A stretch of 57,823 bases of DNA. It comes from Verrucomicrobiota bacterium (lineage in GTDB: Bacteria > Verrucomicrobiota > Verrucomicrobiia > Opitutales > Seribacteraceae). A program made the position numbers and the translations under genes. Location of the stretch: the NCBI GenBank assembly GCA_028343845.1, contig JAOLZO010000015.1:1-57823 (forward strand). Reading direction: 5' to 3'. A model generated the notes under the pieces. That model was given only the letters and a program-made list of their open reading frames with translations. It made no database searches and was not told where the DNA came from. Of the stretch, positions 16,808-25,387 are shown piece after piece; the first letter of the stretch is position 1; every line of letters starts with the position of its first letter.

Positions 16808-18138
16808 ATAACTCTGACCACAAAACGCGTCGTGACTTTGTAAAAGCATGCGCACTAGTTACCGGAGCTCCTTTCGTGAGCCGCCTCTCTTGGGCGGCGG
16901 GTTCCCCCATGCAGAAACTTCAATATGCGGCCATCGGACTCGGGGGCAGAGGCATGTTCGACGTCCAGTCCATATCCAGACACGACAAGGTGCGGATGGT
17001 AGCGGGAGCAGACGTTGAATCGGCAATAGCCAAGAAACTGGCTGACAGAATGGATGAGGTGAAAACCTTTTCAGATTGGCGGGAGATGTTTGAAACCATG
17101 GGCAAAAAGATCGACGTGGTCAGTGTATCCACGCCCGACCATATGCATGGCATAATGGCCATGAGCGCCATGAATTTGGGCAAGCACGTCTATGTGCAGA
17201 AACCTTTGGCCCAAACCATCGGGGAATGCCGGGCCATGCAGAAAACTGCCCGCCGGAACAAAGTCCTCGTCCAAATGGGCACGCAAGGAGCATCGAGCTT
17301 CAATGACCGCAACGCGGTGAACCTGATCCGCCGCAAATTGATTGGGAAAGTAACTGAAGCCTGGGTCTTTTCCGGGAAAAGCTGGGGAGACAAGAATCCG
17401 CTCCCGGACCGCGAGGATCCCGTCCCCGACGGACTCGACTGGGACGGATGGCTCGGGGTAGGGGAGGAGCGCCCTTATTTAAATAAATATTACCACCCCA
17501 AGAACTGGCGAAAGAGACAGGGCTTCGGAACGGGGACCTTGGGAGACATGGGTTGTCATATCTTCAACGCCATGTACCGGGGACTTGGTCTCACCGTTCC
17601 AAAAAGAGTACGTTCCCAAACTGCCGTTCCCAATGAACACAACTGGACGACCAACGAACGGGTGGAATTCGAGTTCCCGGGCACGCCCTTCACTGATGGC
17701 GACCTCAAGATGTTCTGGAGCAGCGCCGGCGAGCGGGCACCCGATGAACTGACCTCCTTGGTTCCCGAGGGCGTCAAATACCGCTACGGTTGCTTTCTCA
17801 AGGGAGAGCATGGCGTGCTCTTATTAAGGCACGGAAGTTCACCCATGCTGCTTCCCGAGAAAAAGTTCACTGGCATAGAGTCTGCCAAGCTGGAGTCTTT
17901 TGGGCACCACAATGCCTTCATTGACGCGATTCTCGGTGGTGACCGGTCGCGCGTGCTTTCGCCGGTCGATTTTGCCGCTCCCATGACCGAATCCATCCTG
18001 CTCGGCAACGTCGCCATGCAGCATTCGCCCGACTGGCTGGAGTGGGATGCTGCTAACCTTGGCTTCACCAACAACGATAAAGCCAATGCAAGCTTTCAGC
18101 GAACCTACCGCAGCGGTTGGGAGATCATGGGCGTATGA
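16804..18138 (+). CDS. Gfo/Idh/MocA-family oxidoreductase, Tat-exported
   Basis: 444 residues starting inside the preceding stop (ATGA). A Tat-like signal (TRRDFVKACALVTGAPF, ending AAG) precedes the Rossmann domain with IGLGGRGMFDV as nucleotide-binding loop. VSTPDHMHGIMAM and GKHVYVQKPLAQT follow; the Lys of the QKP motif is the usual catalytic/nicotinamide-contacting residue (EKP in most relatives). The C-terminal half is the beta-sheet substrate domain with GDMGCHIFNAMYRGLGL. Exported members of this family act on sugars or cyclitols with tightly bound NAD(P), and some deglycosylate through oxidation. Next to a DUF1080 gene, a 3-keto-sugar route is plausible (inference). Confidence 0.9.
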   Translation: MNNSDHKTRRDFVKACALVTGAPFVSRLSWAAGSPMQKLQYAAIGLGGRGMFDVQSISRHDKVRMVAGADVESAIAKKLADRMDEVKTFSDWREMFETMGKKIDVVSVSTPDHMHGIMAMSAMNLGKHVYVQKPLAQTIGECRAMQKTARRNKVLVQMGTQGASSFNDRNAVNLIRRKLIGKVTEAWVFSGKSWGDKNPLPDREDPVPDGLDWDGWLGVGEERPYLNKYYHPKNWRKRQGFGTGTLGDMGCHIFNAMYRGLGLTVPKRVRSQTAVPNEHNWTTNERVEFEFPGTPFTDGDLKMFWSSAGERAPDELTSLVPEGVKYRYGCFLKGEHGVLLLRHGSSPMLLPEKKFTGIESAKLESFGHHNAFIDAILGGDRSRVLSPVDFAAPMTESILLGNVAMQHSPDWLEWDAANLGFTNNDKANASFQRTYRSGWEIMGV

Positions 18139-18755
18139 AAATCACTATACTTTGCATCCTAACCGTGGCCGCATTCGGCGCCTCCGCAGCCGACGCCGGA
18201 AATGACGAAAGCGACTTCGTGTCTGTTTTCGACGGAAAATCCATGACCGGCTGGGTCGGCAACGTTGACGGCTACGAAGCCAAAGAAGGCATCCTCAGTT
18301 GCCTCCCGGGAAAGGGAAATGGCGGCAACGTTTTTCACGAAAAGGAGTACGATAACTTCGTTCTACGTTTCGAATTCAAACTGACCCCTGGTGCCAACAA
18401 CGGTTTGGGGCTGCGCTGCCCGCTGGAGGGAAAGCCATCATCCAAGGGCTTCGAAAGCCAGATTCTCGACAACACCTCGAAACGTTACGCGAAGCTGAAG
18501 GACACCCAATATCACGGTTCTCTGTACAAGCGCGTGGCGGCCAAACGCGGTTTCCTGAAGCCCGTCGGCGAGTGGAATCAGCAAGAAGTCATCATGAACA
18601 AAGACTATGTCAAGATCACCTTGAACGGCACCGTCATTCTCGAAGACGATGATATCGGTCGCTTTAAGCGACCCGGCAAAGGGCATGTGGGTTTTCTTGG
18701 TCATGGGTCGCTTGTTCAGTTCAAGAACGTCCGCATCAAGCAGATCAAAGAATGA
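18135..18755 (+). CDS. DUF1080 (3-keto-disaccharide hydrolase-like) secreted protein
   Basis: 206 residues from the ATG at 18135, overlapping the oxidoreductase stop; the upstream in-frame start at 18117 would place six polar residues before the signal peptide MKITILCILTVAAFGASAA. The single-domain DUF1080 fold shows FVSVFDGKSMTGWVG, EKEYDNFVLRFEFKLTPGANNGLGLRCPLEG, then GEWNQQEVIMNKDYVKITLNGTVI and GHVGFLGHGSLVQFKNVRI. The family has a jelly-roll lectin-like fold. Coupling to a Gfo/Idh/MocA oxidoreductase supports action on an oxidised sugar, as proposed for 3-keto-glycoside pathways. Its TGA overlaps the next sulfatase ATG. Confidence 0.85.
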   Translation: MKITILCILTVAAFGASAADAGNDESDFVSVFDGKSMTGWVGNVDGYEAKEGILSCLPGKGNGGNVFHEKEYDNFVLRFEFKLTPGANNGLGLRCPLEGKPSSKGFESQILDNTSKRYAKLKDTQYHGSLYKRVAAKRGFLKPVGEWNQQEVIMNKDYVKITLNGTVILEDDDIGRFKRPGKGHVGFLGHGSLVQFKNVRIKQIKE

Positions 18756-20191
18756 TGCGACTTGTTTTTCCATTTCTGCTGTTTGCATCCTGTCTTCAGG
18801 CGGCAACCCCAACCAACTTCATCCAAATCCTCACCGATGATCAAGGCTGGGGAGACCTGAAGTCCTATGGACACGTGCAACTGAAAACGCCGCATATTGA
18901 CCAGCTGGCGGCTGATGGCGTCAAGCTTACCGATTGCTACTCCTCTTCGGGTTGTTGTTCGCCATCCCGTGCCGCGATCCTCACCGGCAGAACGCCATAC
19001 AGAAACGGTGTCTACCACTGGCTCAATACCGGACGCGAGCTTCACCTAAAGGCCGAAGAAATCACCTTGCCGCAGTTGTTGCGCAAAAACGGCTATCAGA
19101 CCGCGCACTTCGGCAAGTGGCATCTAAGCCACTACGAGAACAAGGGGAAGGAGCAACCAAAACACGTGTTCGGCGGGGAGTTTGCGGATCCGCGCCAGCC
19201 TACGATGGACGCCTACGGCTATGACTACTGTTTTATTACGGGGAACGTGGCCCGTCCTTCTCATCGAAACCCCGAAAACTTCTTCCGAAACGGAAAGGCC
19301 GTTGGCCTACTGCAAGGTTACTCAGCACAGCTGATCGCCAAGGAGGTGGATGACTGGCTGAAGATGCATCACCAAGCCGGCAAGCCATTCTTCATGACGG
19401 TCTGGCTGCACGAACCGCACGGGCCTATCTCCAGCGACCCCGAATTCATGGCCCGTTATGACGAATCATTCGACACGAAGCTGAAACAGTATTACGGCAA
19501 TATCACCCAAATCGACGAGGCTGTAGGTGCTATCGTTAACTCCCTGAAAAAGGCAGGTCTCACGGATGACACGCTGATCTGGTACACCAGCGACAACGGT
19601 CCAGCAGGGGACGACCCGGACAACGTGAAAACAAACTTCCGTGGATCCACTGGTGGCTTTCGCGGTCGCAAGGCACACACCCACGAGGGAGGTATCCGTG
19701 TTCCGGGTATCATCAAGTGGCCAGCCGGCATGATGGCGGCTGGTGTTACCCCGGGCATCGTCTCATCAGAGCCGGTGATTGGTCACGATATCTTCTCGAC
19801 CGTACTCGCCGTTGCCGGCGTCCCGGCACCTGACGATCGCATCATCGACGGCGTCTCCATTCTGCCGCTTCTCCTGGGAAAACCCTTGAAGCGCGATCGT
19901 CCCCTGTATTGGCGCAACGGCAAGCAGACCTACCGCGTCGCCATTCGTGACGGCGATTGGAAGCTGCTATGCGATTCCTCCCGTAGTACTTGGACCTTAT
20001 ATAACCTAGTAGACGATCCCAAGGAAACCAGCGACCTGTCGAAGTCGCACCCCGAGCGTTTTCAGAAAATGAAAAAGCAGCTCATCGCCTACGACAACGA
20101 CGTGTTGACCAACGGTCACAGCTGGTGGCAGAAAGGCGGCTGGCGTCGCAACTTTCCAGCGGAAATCGTCAGCAAAGCCGAGGAAAAATAA
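18752..20191 (+). CDS. sulfatase (arylsulfatase/GalNAc-sulfatase-like)
   Basis: 479 residues; the ATG at 18752 overlaps the DUF1080 stop and a second ATG follows at once. Signal peptide to about residue 18. The D29-D30 metal pair sits in IQILTDDQGWGD. The formylglycine motif is intact: C69-S-P-S-R-AAILTG. FGKWHLS, TVWLHEPHGP and YTSDNGP complete the active site, and THEGGIRVPGIIKWPAG is typical of N-acetylgalactosamine-6-sulfatase-like proteins. The substrate cannot be set from sequence. A 104-bp spacer separates it from the next sulfatase gene. Confidence 0.9.
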   Translation: MMRLVFPFLLFASCLQAATPTNFIQILTDDQGWGDLKSYGHVQLKTPHIDQLAADGVKLTDCYSSSGCCSPSRAAILTGRTPYRNGVYHWLNTGRELHLKAEEITLPQLLRKNGYQTAHFGKWHLSHYENKGKEQPKHVFGGEFADPRQPTMDAYGYDYCFITGNVARPSHRNPENFFRNGKAVGLLQGYSAQLIAKEVDDWLKMHHQAGKPFFMTVWLHEPHGPISSDPEFMARYDESFDTKLKQYYGNITQIDEAVGAIVNSLKKAGLTDDTLIWYTSDNGPAGDDPDNVKTNFRGSTGGFRGRKAHTHEGGIRVPGIIKWPAGMMAAGVTPGIVSSEPVIGHDIFSTVLAVAGVPAPDDRIIDGVSILPLLLGKPLKRDRPLYWRNGKQTYRVAIRDGDWKLLCDSSRSTWTLYNLVDDPKETSDLSKSHPERFQKMKKQLIAYDNDVLTNGHSWWQKGGWRRNFPAEIVSKAEEK

Positions 20192-20295
20192 TTATGTCTG
20201 CGAATGTTTTCACGAAAGAAAAAAGCTCATACATCATGAATCGAATTGGAATAATGAACACCTGGCCGGGTGGAAAATCATGGGAGCCTAGACGG

Positions 20296-21717
20296 ATGAT
20301 TTTTCGTTCCCTCGCTATCCTCGTCCTCTTGTCCGCAGGCTCGCTTAGCGCCAAGGACAAGCTCAACGTTCTCTTCATCATATCGGACGACCTCACTGCG
20401 ACTGCTCTTGGTTGTTACGGGAACAAACTCTGCCAGACACCGCATATCGACCGGTTGGCCACAGAGGGCACCCGGTTCACACGGGCATATTGCCAAGCCA
20501 CTTTCTGCGCGCCCTCGCGGGCATCCCTCATGTTTGGGTATTACCCCTATGCAAGCAAGGCAACCGGGTACACCAGCGGACGCAAAGAAGTCGGTGCAGA
20601 CAAGGACAGTTGGGCCCAGCACTTCAAAAAGAATGGCTATCACAGCGCCCGCATTTCGAAAATTTTTCACATGGGCGTTCCTCCCGACGTCACAAAGGGC
20701 AGTGACGGTGCCGACGATCCGGAATCATGGGATGAGGTCTACAACAGCAAGGGCCCGGAAACGAAGGTACCCGGACTAGCCCAACAGTTGTCGAACAATC
20801 CAGGTGGCTTGAAGAAAGGCACGGGTAGTAGCCAAAGCTTCAACGTCGTCGAGGCCGAGGGCGATGATCTGGTCCACTCGGACGGCAAGACGGCACAGAA
20901 AGCCGTCGACCTCCTCGACAAATACAAGGATATGGAAAAGCCCTTCTTTTTGGCAGTGGGATTCGTACGACCACACGTTCCTTTGGTGGCTCCGAAAAAA
21001 TATTTTGCTCCTTACCCGCTCGGCAAAATGGTTCTGCCGCCCAAAATTTCGGGTGATCAGGACGATATTCCCAAAAATTCGGCTAATAAGCGAACGACCG
21101 CCAATTACAAAATGGACCTGAACCAACAGAAAGGCACTCTCCGCGCCTACTACGCATCGGTCAGCTTCGTCGATGCGTTGGTCGGCAAGATTCTCACCGC
21201 GCTGGAGGCAACTGGCCAGCGCGACAACACCATCGTCATCTTCACCAGCGACCACGGTTACCACCTCGGTGAACACGACCTATGGCAAAAGGTCAGCATA
21301 CACGAAGAATCCGCCAAAGTGCCTCTGATTATTTGCGCACCGGGCAAAAAGCCGGCCGTTTGTCATTCCCTGTCGGAATTGATCGACCTCTATCCCACGG
21401 TCTCCAAGTTGTGCGGATTGAAAATACCCGGCAATATTCAGGGCAAGGACATTTCGGGCATGCTCGACGATCCTGCCGTCAAGGTTCGCGATGCCGCCCT
21501 GTCCAGTGGCAAAGGCAGACTGCTCCGCACGGAAAAATGGGCCTTCCTCGACTACGGAAAAAAAGGGGAACTCTATGACATGGAGAATGACCCCAAACAA
21601 TACGACAACCTCTTCGACCAATCCGAATACGCCGATACGCTGGCCGGCCTCAAAGAAATGCTGAAAGAAAAGCTTGGCGAAATAGGCAAGAACGACCTAA
21701 ATTTAAATAATTTATGA
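20296..21717 (+). CDS. sulfatase (iduronate-2-sulfatase-like)
   Basis: 473 residues from the ATG at 20296, which begins a signal peptide (MIFRSLAILVLLSAGSLSA). The same frame is open upstream with ATGs from 20194, but the 34-residue extension has no signal character. S-D-D metal block in LFIISDDLTATALG; formylglycine motif C71-A-P-S-R. YHSARISKIFHMG, AVGFVRPHVPLVAPKKYF and FTSDHGYHLGEHDLWQK are typical of the iduronate-2-sulfatase branch. The family removes 2-O-sulfate from uronic acids in animals; bacterial relatives act on varied sulfated glycans. It overlaps the next sulfatase by ATGA at 21714. Confidence 0.88.
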   Translation: MIFRSLAILVLLSAGSLSAKDKLNVLFIISDDLTATALGCYGNKLCQTPHIDRLATEGTRFTRAYCQATFCAPSRASLMFGYYPYASKATGYTSGRKEVGADKDSWAQHFKKNGYHSARISKIFHMGVPPDVTKGSDGADDPESWDEVYNSKGPETKVPGLAQQLSNNPGGLKKGTGSSQSFNVVEAEGDDLVHSDGKTAQKAVDLLDKYKDMEKPFFLAVGFVRPHVPLVAPKKYFAPYPLGKMVLPPKISGDQDDIPKNSANKRTTANYKMDLNQQKGTLRAYYASVSFVDALVGKILTALEATGQRDNTIVIFTSDHGYHLGEHDLWQKVSIHEESAKVPLIICAPGKKPAVCHSLSELIDLYPTVSKLCGLKIPGNIQGKDISGMLDDPAVKVRDAALSSGKGRLLRTEKWAFLDYGKKGELYDMENDPKQYDNLFDQSEYADTLAGLKEMLKEKLGEIGKNDLNLNNL

Positions 21718-23217
21718 GAAAAACAACCCTGTTCACCCTGCTCCTGCTGGCTATTGCGGCACTTTGGCAAGCAAACGCCGAAGCCGCCAAGCGGCCCAAC
21801 GTTTTGTTTATCATAGCCGATGACCAATCGCCCTTTGACTTCAAGACCTATGATCCGTCCTCACTCTTGGATGCCCCTGCCATAGGCGGGATGGCGAGCA
21901 AGGGCATGACCCTTGACCAGGCCTACCACATGGGTTCGATGTCAGGAGCGGTCTGTTCTCCCTCCCGCACCATGGTCATGAGCGGCCGAACCTTGTGGCA
22001 CCTGCCCCGTAGAGGCAAAAAACACCTCAAGCGCGAAGAGGGCGTCACCAAGGGGGAAGACATACTCAACAATACCATCCCCGCAGTCTTTAACCGCGCC
22101 GGCTACGACACCATGCGCACCTGCAAGAACGGGAACAGCTACAATGCGGCCAACGAATTGTTCACCGTCCGCGAAGATGCCACCAAGCGGGGTGGAACAC
22201 CGGAAACCGGAAGCGAGTGGCACGGCGACCGGGTGATCAATTACCTCAATGGCAGGGAGAGGGCAAACGACGATGACCCGTTCTTCATCTACTTCGGCTT
22301 CTCCCATCCACACGACGTCCGCGACGGCACGCCCGATCTGCTCAAGAAATACGGCGCAGTGAACCATCGGGACAAGAAGTCCTTGCCTCCTGCCAACCCG
22401 AAGGCTCCCAAGCTACCGCTCAATTGGTTGCCCAAGCATCCTTTTCACCACGGTCACCCGGGCTTGCGCGACGAGGTCTCGGTCGGCGGAGTATGGGAAA
22501 ACCGGGACGAGCGCACCATTCGAAACGAAATCGGTCGTCAGCTGGCCTGCGCTGAGAACATCGATCATCAGGTGGCCCGGGTGCTCAAAAAGCTCAAGGA
22601 CATGGGCGAATTGGAAAACACCTATGTCTTCTACACTGCGGATCACGGAATGGCCATTGGCCGACACGGACTGCAGGGAAAGCAAAACCTCTACGAGCAT
22701 ACCTGGAGGGTTCCCTTTTTTTGCCATGGGACCCGGGATCAAGGCAGGTACCCGAGCCCCTGGCAACGTCTACCTTTTGGACGTTCTGGCCACCTTATGT
22801 GATTTGACGGGGATTCCAATACCTGCAACCTGTGAAGGCATCAGCTTCAAGCCCGTTCTCATGGGCAAGAAAGACAAGGTGCGCGACGTACTGTATGGGG
22901 CCTATTGCGGAGGAACCAAGCCGGGCATGCGTTCGGTCCGCAAGGGGGATTGGAAGTTGATCAAATACGACGTTCTTGACGGAAAGGTCCAGGAGACCCA
23001 GCTCTTCAACCTCAAGGAGAACCCGGACGAATTCCTCTCTCAAAATCATCAACCCAAGGTCAAGGCGCTCTCGGGTGCCAAACCAAAAGCCGGACAACGT
23101 AACCTTGCAAACGATTCCAAGCACGCCGCCAAGCTCAAGGAAATGGAAGCCTTGTTGCTCTCCGAAATGAAACGCTTGGACGACCCGCACCGGTTTTGGA
23201 ATCAGAAAGCGCAATAA
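21714..23217 (+). pseudogene. sulfatase interrupted by a +1 frameshift at a T7 run
   Basis: The N-terminal part starts at 21714 (ATGA overlap) with a signal peptide, LFIIADDQSPFD and an intact C81-S-P-S-R formylglycine motif. The frame runs through TADHGMAIGRHGLQG and then leaves the homologous frame at a run of seven T (22716-22722), ending at 22802. Reading six T instead restores PFFAMGPGIKAGTRAPGNVYLLDVLATL and continues without a stop to 23217. The corrected product is about 500 residues and closely resembles the intact sulfatase at 29102 over its whole length. Possible causes are a sequencing error in the homopolymer, a recent mutation, or transcriptional/ribosomal slippage. No other damage is seen, which argues against old decay. 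Confidence 0.85.
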
Positions 23218-23227
23218 AAACTCTTCC

Positions 23228-24631
23228 ATGAAAAAAACATTTCTTACCCTCTGGGCGTTCCTCTTTTCGCTTGTCCTTTGGGCCGACGAATCCAAACCAA
23301 ACGTTGTCTTCGTCTTGTTCGATGACTTCGGCTATGGCCAACCCCCGAGCTACCGTAAGGATTCGCCGTTCAAGACACCCAACGTCGACCGCATGGCTGA
23401 GCAGGGCATCCGTTTCACAGACGCCCATTCGGCCGCCGCCAATTGCACCCCGACCCGTTATGGAGTATTGACGGGCAGGTATCCTTCTCGCATCGGCCAG
23501 TTCGGCGTGCTGAAGACTTATTCAAAGCCAATCATTCCGAAGACCCGGCTGACCGTTGGCTCTTTCCTCAAGGGCCAAGGGTACCACACCGCATGCATCG
23601 GCAAGTGGCACCTTGGCATGAACTGGGTGGACGTAAAAAAAGGCAAGAGCGAGGAGCTTCCCATCGGAGCCCGCATGACGGATGGTCCGAATGCTCTCGG
23701 CTTCGATTATTTCTATGGCTTCACCCATGCCCGCAATATCGGGGGAATCATAGAGCAGGACAAGGTCGTGGCCAACGTAAAGGGCATCGAAAACCAGCCC
23801 ATGATGATTAAGAAGGCCTTGGAATATCTCGACGAGCGGGCCAAGGAAGACAAGCCGTTCTTTCTCTATTTCCCGATGTGTCCACCACACAGTCCGATCG
23901 TGCCGGCTGAGAAATTCGTAGGCAAGAGAGGCATGAGCGGCAAGGAAGGCAAATATGGCGACTGGGTTTATCAGGGTGACCATATGCTGGGCCAGATCAT
24001 GGAGGCCTTGAAACGAAATGGGCAGGCCAAGAACACGCTCCTCATCGCAACCGGGGACAACGGGGCGGCCGGTCGAACCTATGCGCCTCTCAGGGACAAC
24101 AAGAGCAGCATATACGAAGGTGGGCACCGGGAACCCTTCGTGGCCCGCTGGCCGGGCAAAATCAAGCCCGGTTCCTCAAGCGACCAAGTGATTTGCCTGA
24201 ACGATCTTTTCGCAACCTGCGCCGATATCCTAGGGAAGGATTTGCCACCCGATGCGGCAGAGGACAGCGTGAGCGTATTGGCCGCATTAGTAAGCAAGGA
24301 CAAGGGACCGATCCGCGAAGCAACCGTTCACCAAGCCCCTGCGGGTTTGGCAATCCGCCAAGGGGACTGGAAATTGATCGCCCTGCGCAACGGAACGAAA
24401 GAACTCTACAACCTGAAGGATGATATCAGCGAAACGCGCAACCTGATCGATTCAAAGCAGGAAGAAGCTCAAAGACTTGAGGAACTTCTCAATAGCTACA
24501 TCGCCAAGGGTCGCAGCACGCCCGGGCCTGTCCAAAAGAACGAATTCGATTTTTCATGGGACAAGGAGAGGGAGCCGGGAAAGAAAAAAAGAGAAAAGCG
24601 GGCAGACAAGAAGGAAAAGGGAAATAAATAA
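23228..24631 (+). CDS. sulfatase (arylsulfatase A-like)
   Basis: 467 residues from the ATG at 23228, 10 bp after the preceding stop. Signal peptide to about residue 19 (LVLWAD). The metal block is VLFDDFGYGQP and the formylglycine motif is C73-T-P-T-R followed by YGVLTG; Thr replaces the usual Ser before Arg, as in some bacterial sulfatases. CIGKWHLGMNW, YFPMCPPHSPIVP and ATGDNGA complete the active site. The last 30 or so residues (after about 435) are a strongly basic Lys/Arg/Glu tail. The stop lies 3 bp from the convergent stop of the gene at 24635. It closes the long + strand series. Confidence 0.88.
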   Translation: MKKTFLTLWAFLFSLVLWADESKPNVVFVLFDDFGYGQPPSYRKDSPFKTPNVDRMAEQGIRFTDAHSAAANCTPTRYGVLTGRYPSRIGQFGVLKTYSKPIIPKTRLTVGSFLKGQGYHTACIGKWHLGMNWVDVKKGKSEELPIGARMTDGPNALGFDYFYGFTHARNIGGIIEQDKVVANVKGIENQPMMIKKALEYLDERAKEDKPFFLYFPMCPPHSPIVPAEKFVGKRGMSGKEGKYGDWVYQGDHMLGQIMEALKRNGQAKNTLLIATGDNGAAGRTYAPLRDNKSSIYEGGHREPFVARWPGKIKPGSSSDQVICLNDLFATCADILGKDLPPDAAEDSVSVLAALVSKDKGPIREATVHQAPAGLAIRQGDWKLIALRNGTKELYNLKDDISETRNLIDSKQEEAQRLEELLNSYIAKGRSTPGPVQKNEFDFSWDKEREPGKKKREKRADKKEKGNK

Positions 24632-24634
24632 GTC

Positions 24635-25387
24635 CTATTCCTCCTCAGTTTCTTCTTCTTCGGGCGGGGGAGGGGCTCCGATACGATTCGTAATGCCACG
24701 CAAGGAAATACGTTTGCGAACAGGGTCCTCGAAGATGAAGACCAAGGTGTTTACCCGGGTATCCATACTCCACCTCGTACTACTGAGAAGACGCCACTCG
24801 GTTCCTTGTTTTGCATGAATCTGTACCGGTAGTCGACCTTCCGATACGGATTTCGCATCGGGAAGGAAGGTGTTGGAAGATCGTGCGGGAATCAACACGT
24901 TTTGCTTCCCGATCGTTGCAGAGACGTCGGAACCGGTCAGGTTTAAAAAATGGCGTCCTCCTCCGGGAAACTTGGCTTGATCGGAATCAATGTGCAAAAC
25001 CTGAAAACGTCGTCCGGTAAGAGCTTCCTTACGGGAGGTGGCCAGGAAGACAAAGATGACGTTTTTCAAGCTTTTAGGGACGACTGTACTGGCAACGGGG
25101 TAAAACTCCTCGACCCCCTCAGGATTCAATTTCTTGCCGTAGAATATTGTTGGAATCGTACCCTCGTATTTCATTTCTCTTGAAAAATTTCTGGAAGGTA
25201 GCCTCAGCATGTCCTTGTCTTCGCCAAAATAGACTTCTTCAAGCCCTGGAATGCGTGAAAAAGAAATAGCCTTAAAGCTGTATTTCTGCTTTTCTTCGGG
25301 CTCTTTTGGTTGAGAATGAAGAAATGGATTTATAATAAATATAGCACATATAAATGCCTTTATAGTACGGCCTATTCGTTGCATCAT
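24635..25387 (-). CDS. hypothetical secreted protein coupled to the giant prepilin-like gene
   Basis: 250 residues; the start is one of two adjacent ATGs (25387 or 25384) that overlap the stop of the upstream gene (ATGA), so the pair is translationally coupled. An N-terminal hydrophobic stretch (IKAFICAIFIINPFL) suggests a signal peptide. The rest is beta-rich, with KAISFSRIPGLEEVYFG, FVFLATSRKEALTGRRFQVLHIDS, IGKQNVLIPARSSNTFL and TLVFIFEDP, and it ends in a Pro then Glu-rich tail. I do not recognise a family. Coupling suggests it works with the giant protein, perhaps as a surface or assembly partner. Confidence 0.7.
   Translation of the reverse strand: MMQRIGRTIKAFICAIFIINPFLHSQPKEPEEKQKYSFKAISFSRIPGLEEVYFGEDKDMLRLPSRNFSREMKYEGTIPTIFYGKKLNPEGVEEFYPVASTVVPKSLKNVIFVFLATSRKEALTGRRFQVLHIDSDQAKFPGGGRHFLNLTGSDVSATIGKQNVLIPARSSNTFLPDAKSVSEGRLPVQIHAKQGTEWRLLSSTRWSMDTRVNTLVFIFEDPVRKRISLRGITNRIGAPPPPEEEETEEE

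Noticed and set aside
21714-23217. Programmed ribosomal frameshift as the main explanation
   Set aside because: There is no stimulatory structure or known heptamer context that I can see, and the needed shift is +1; error, mutation or transcriptional slippage at T7 is more likely.
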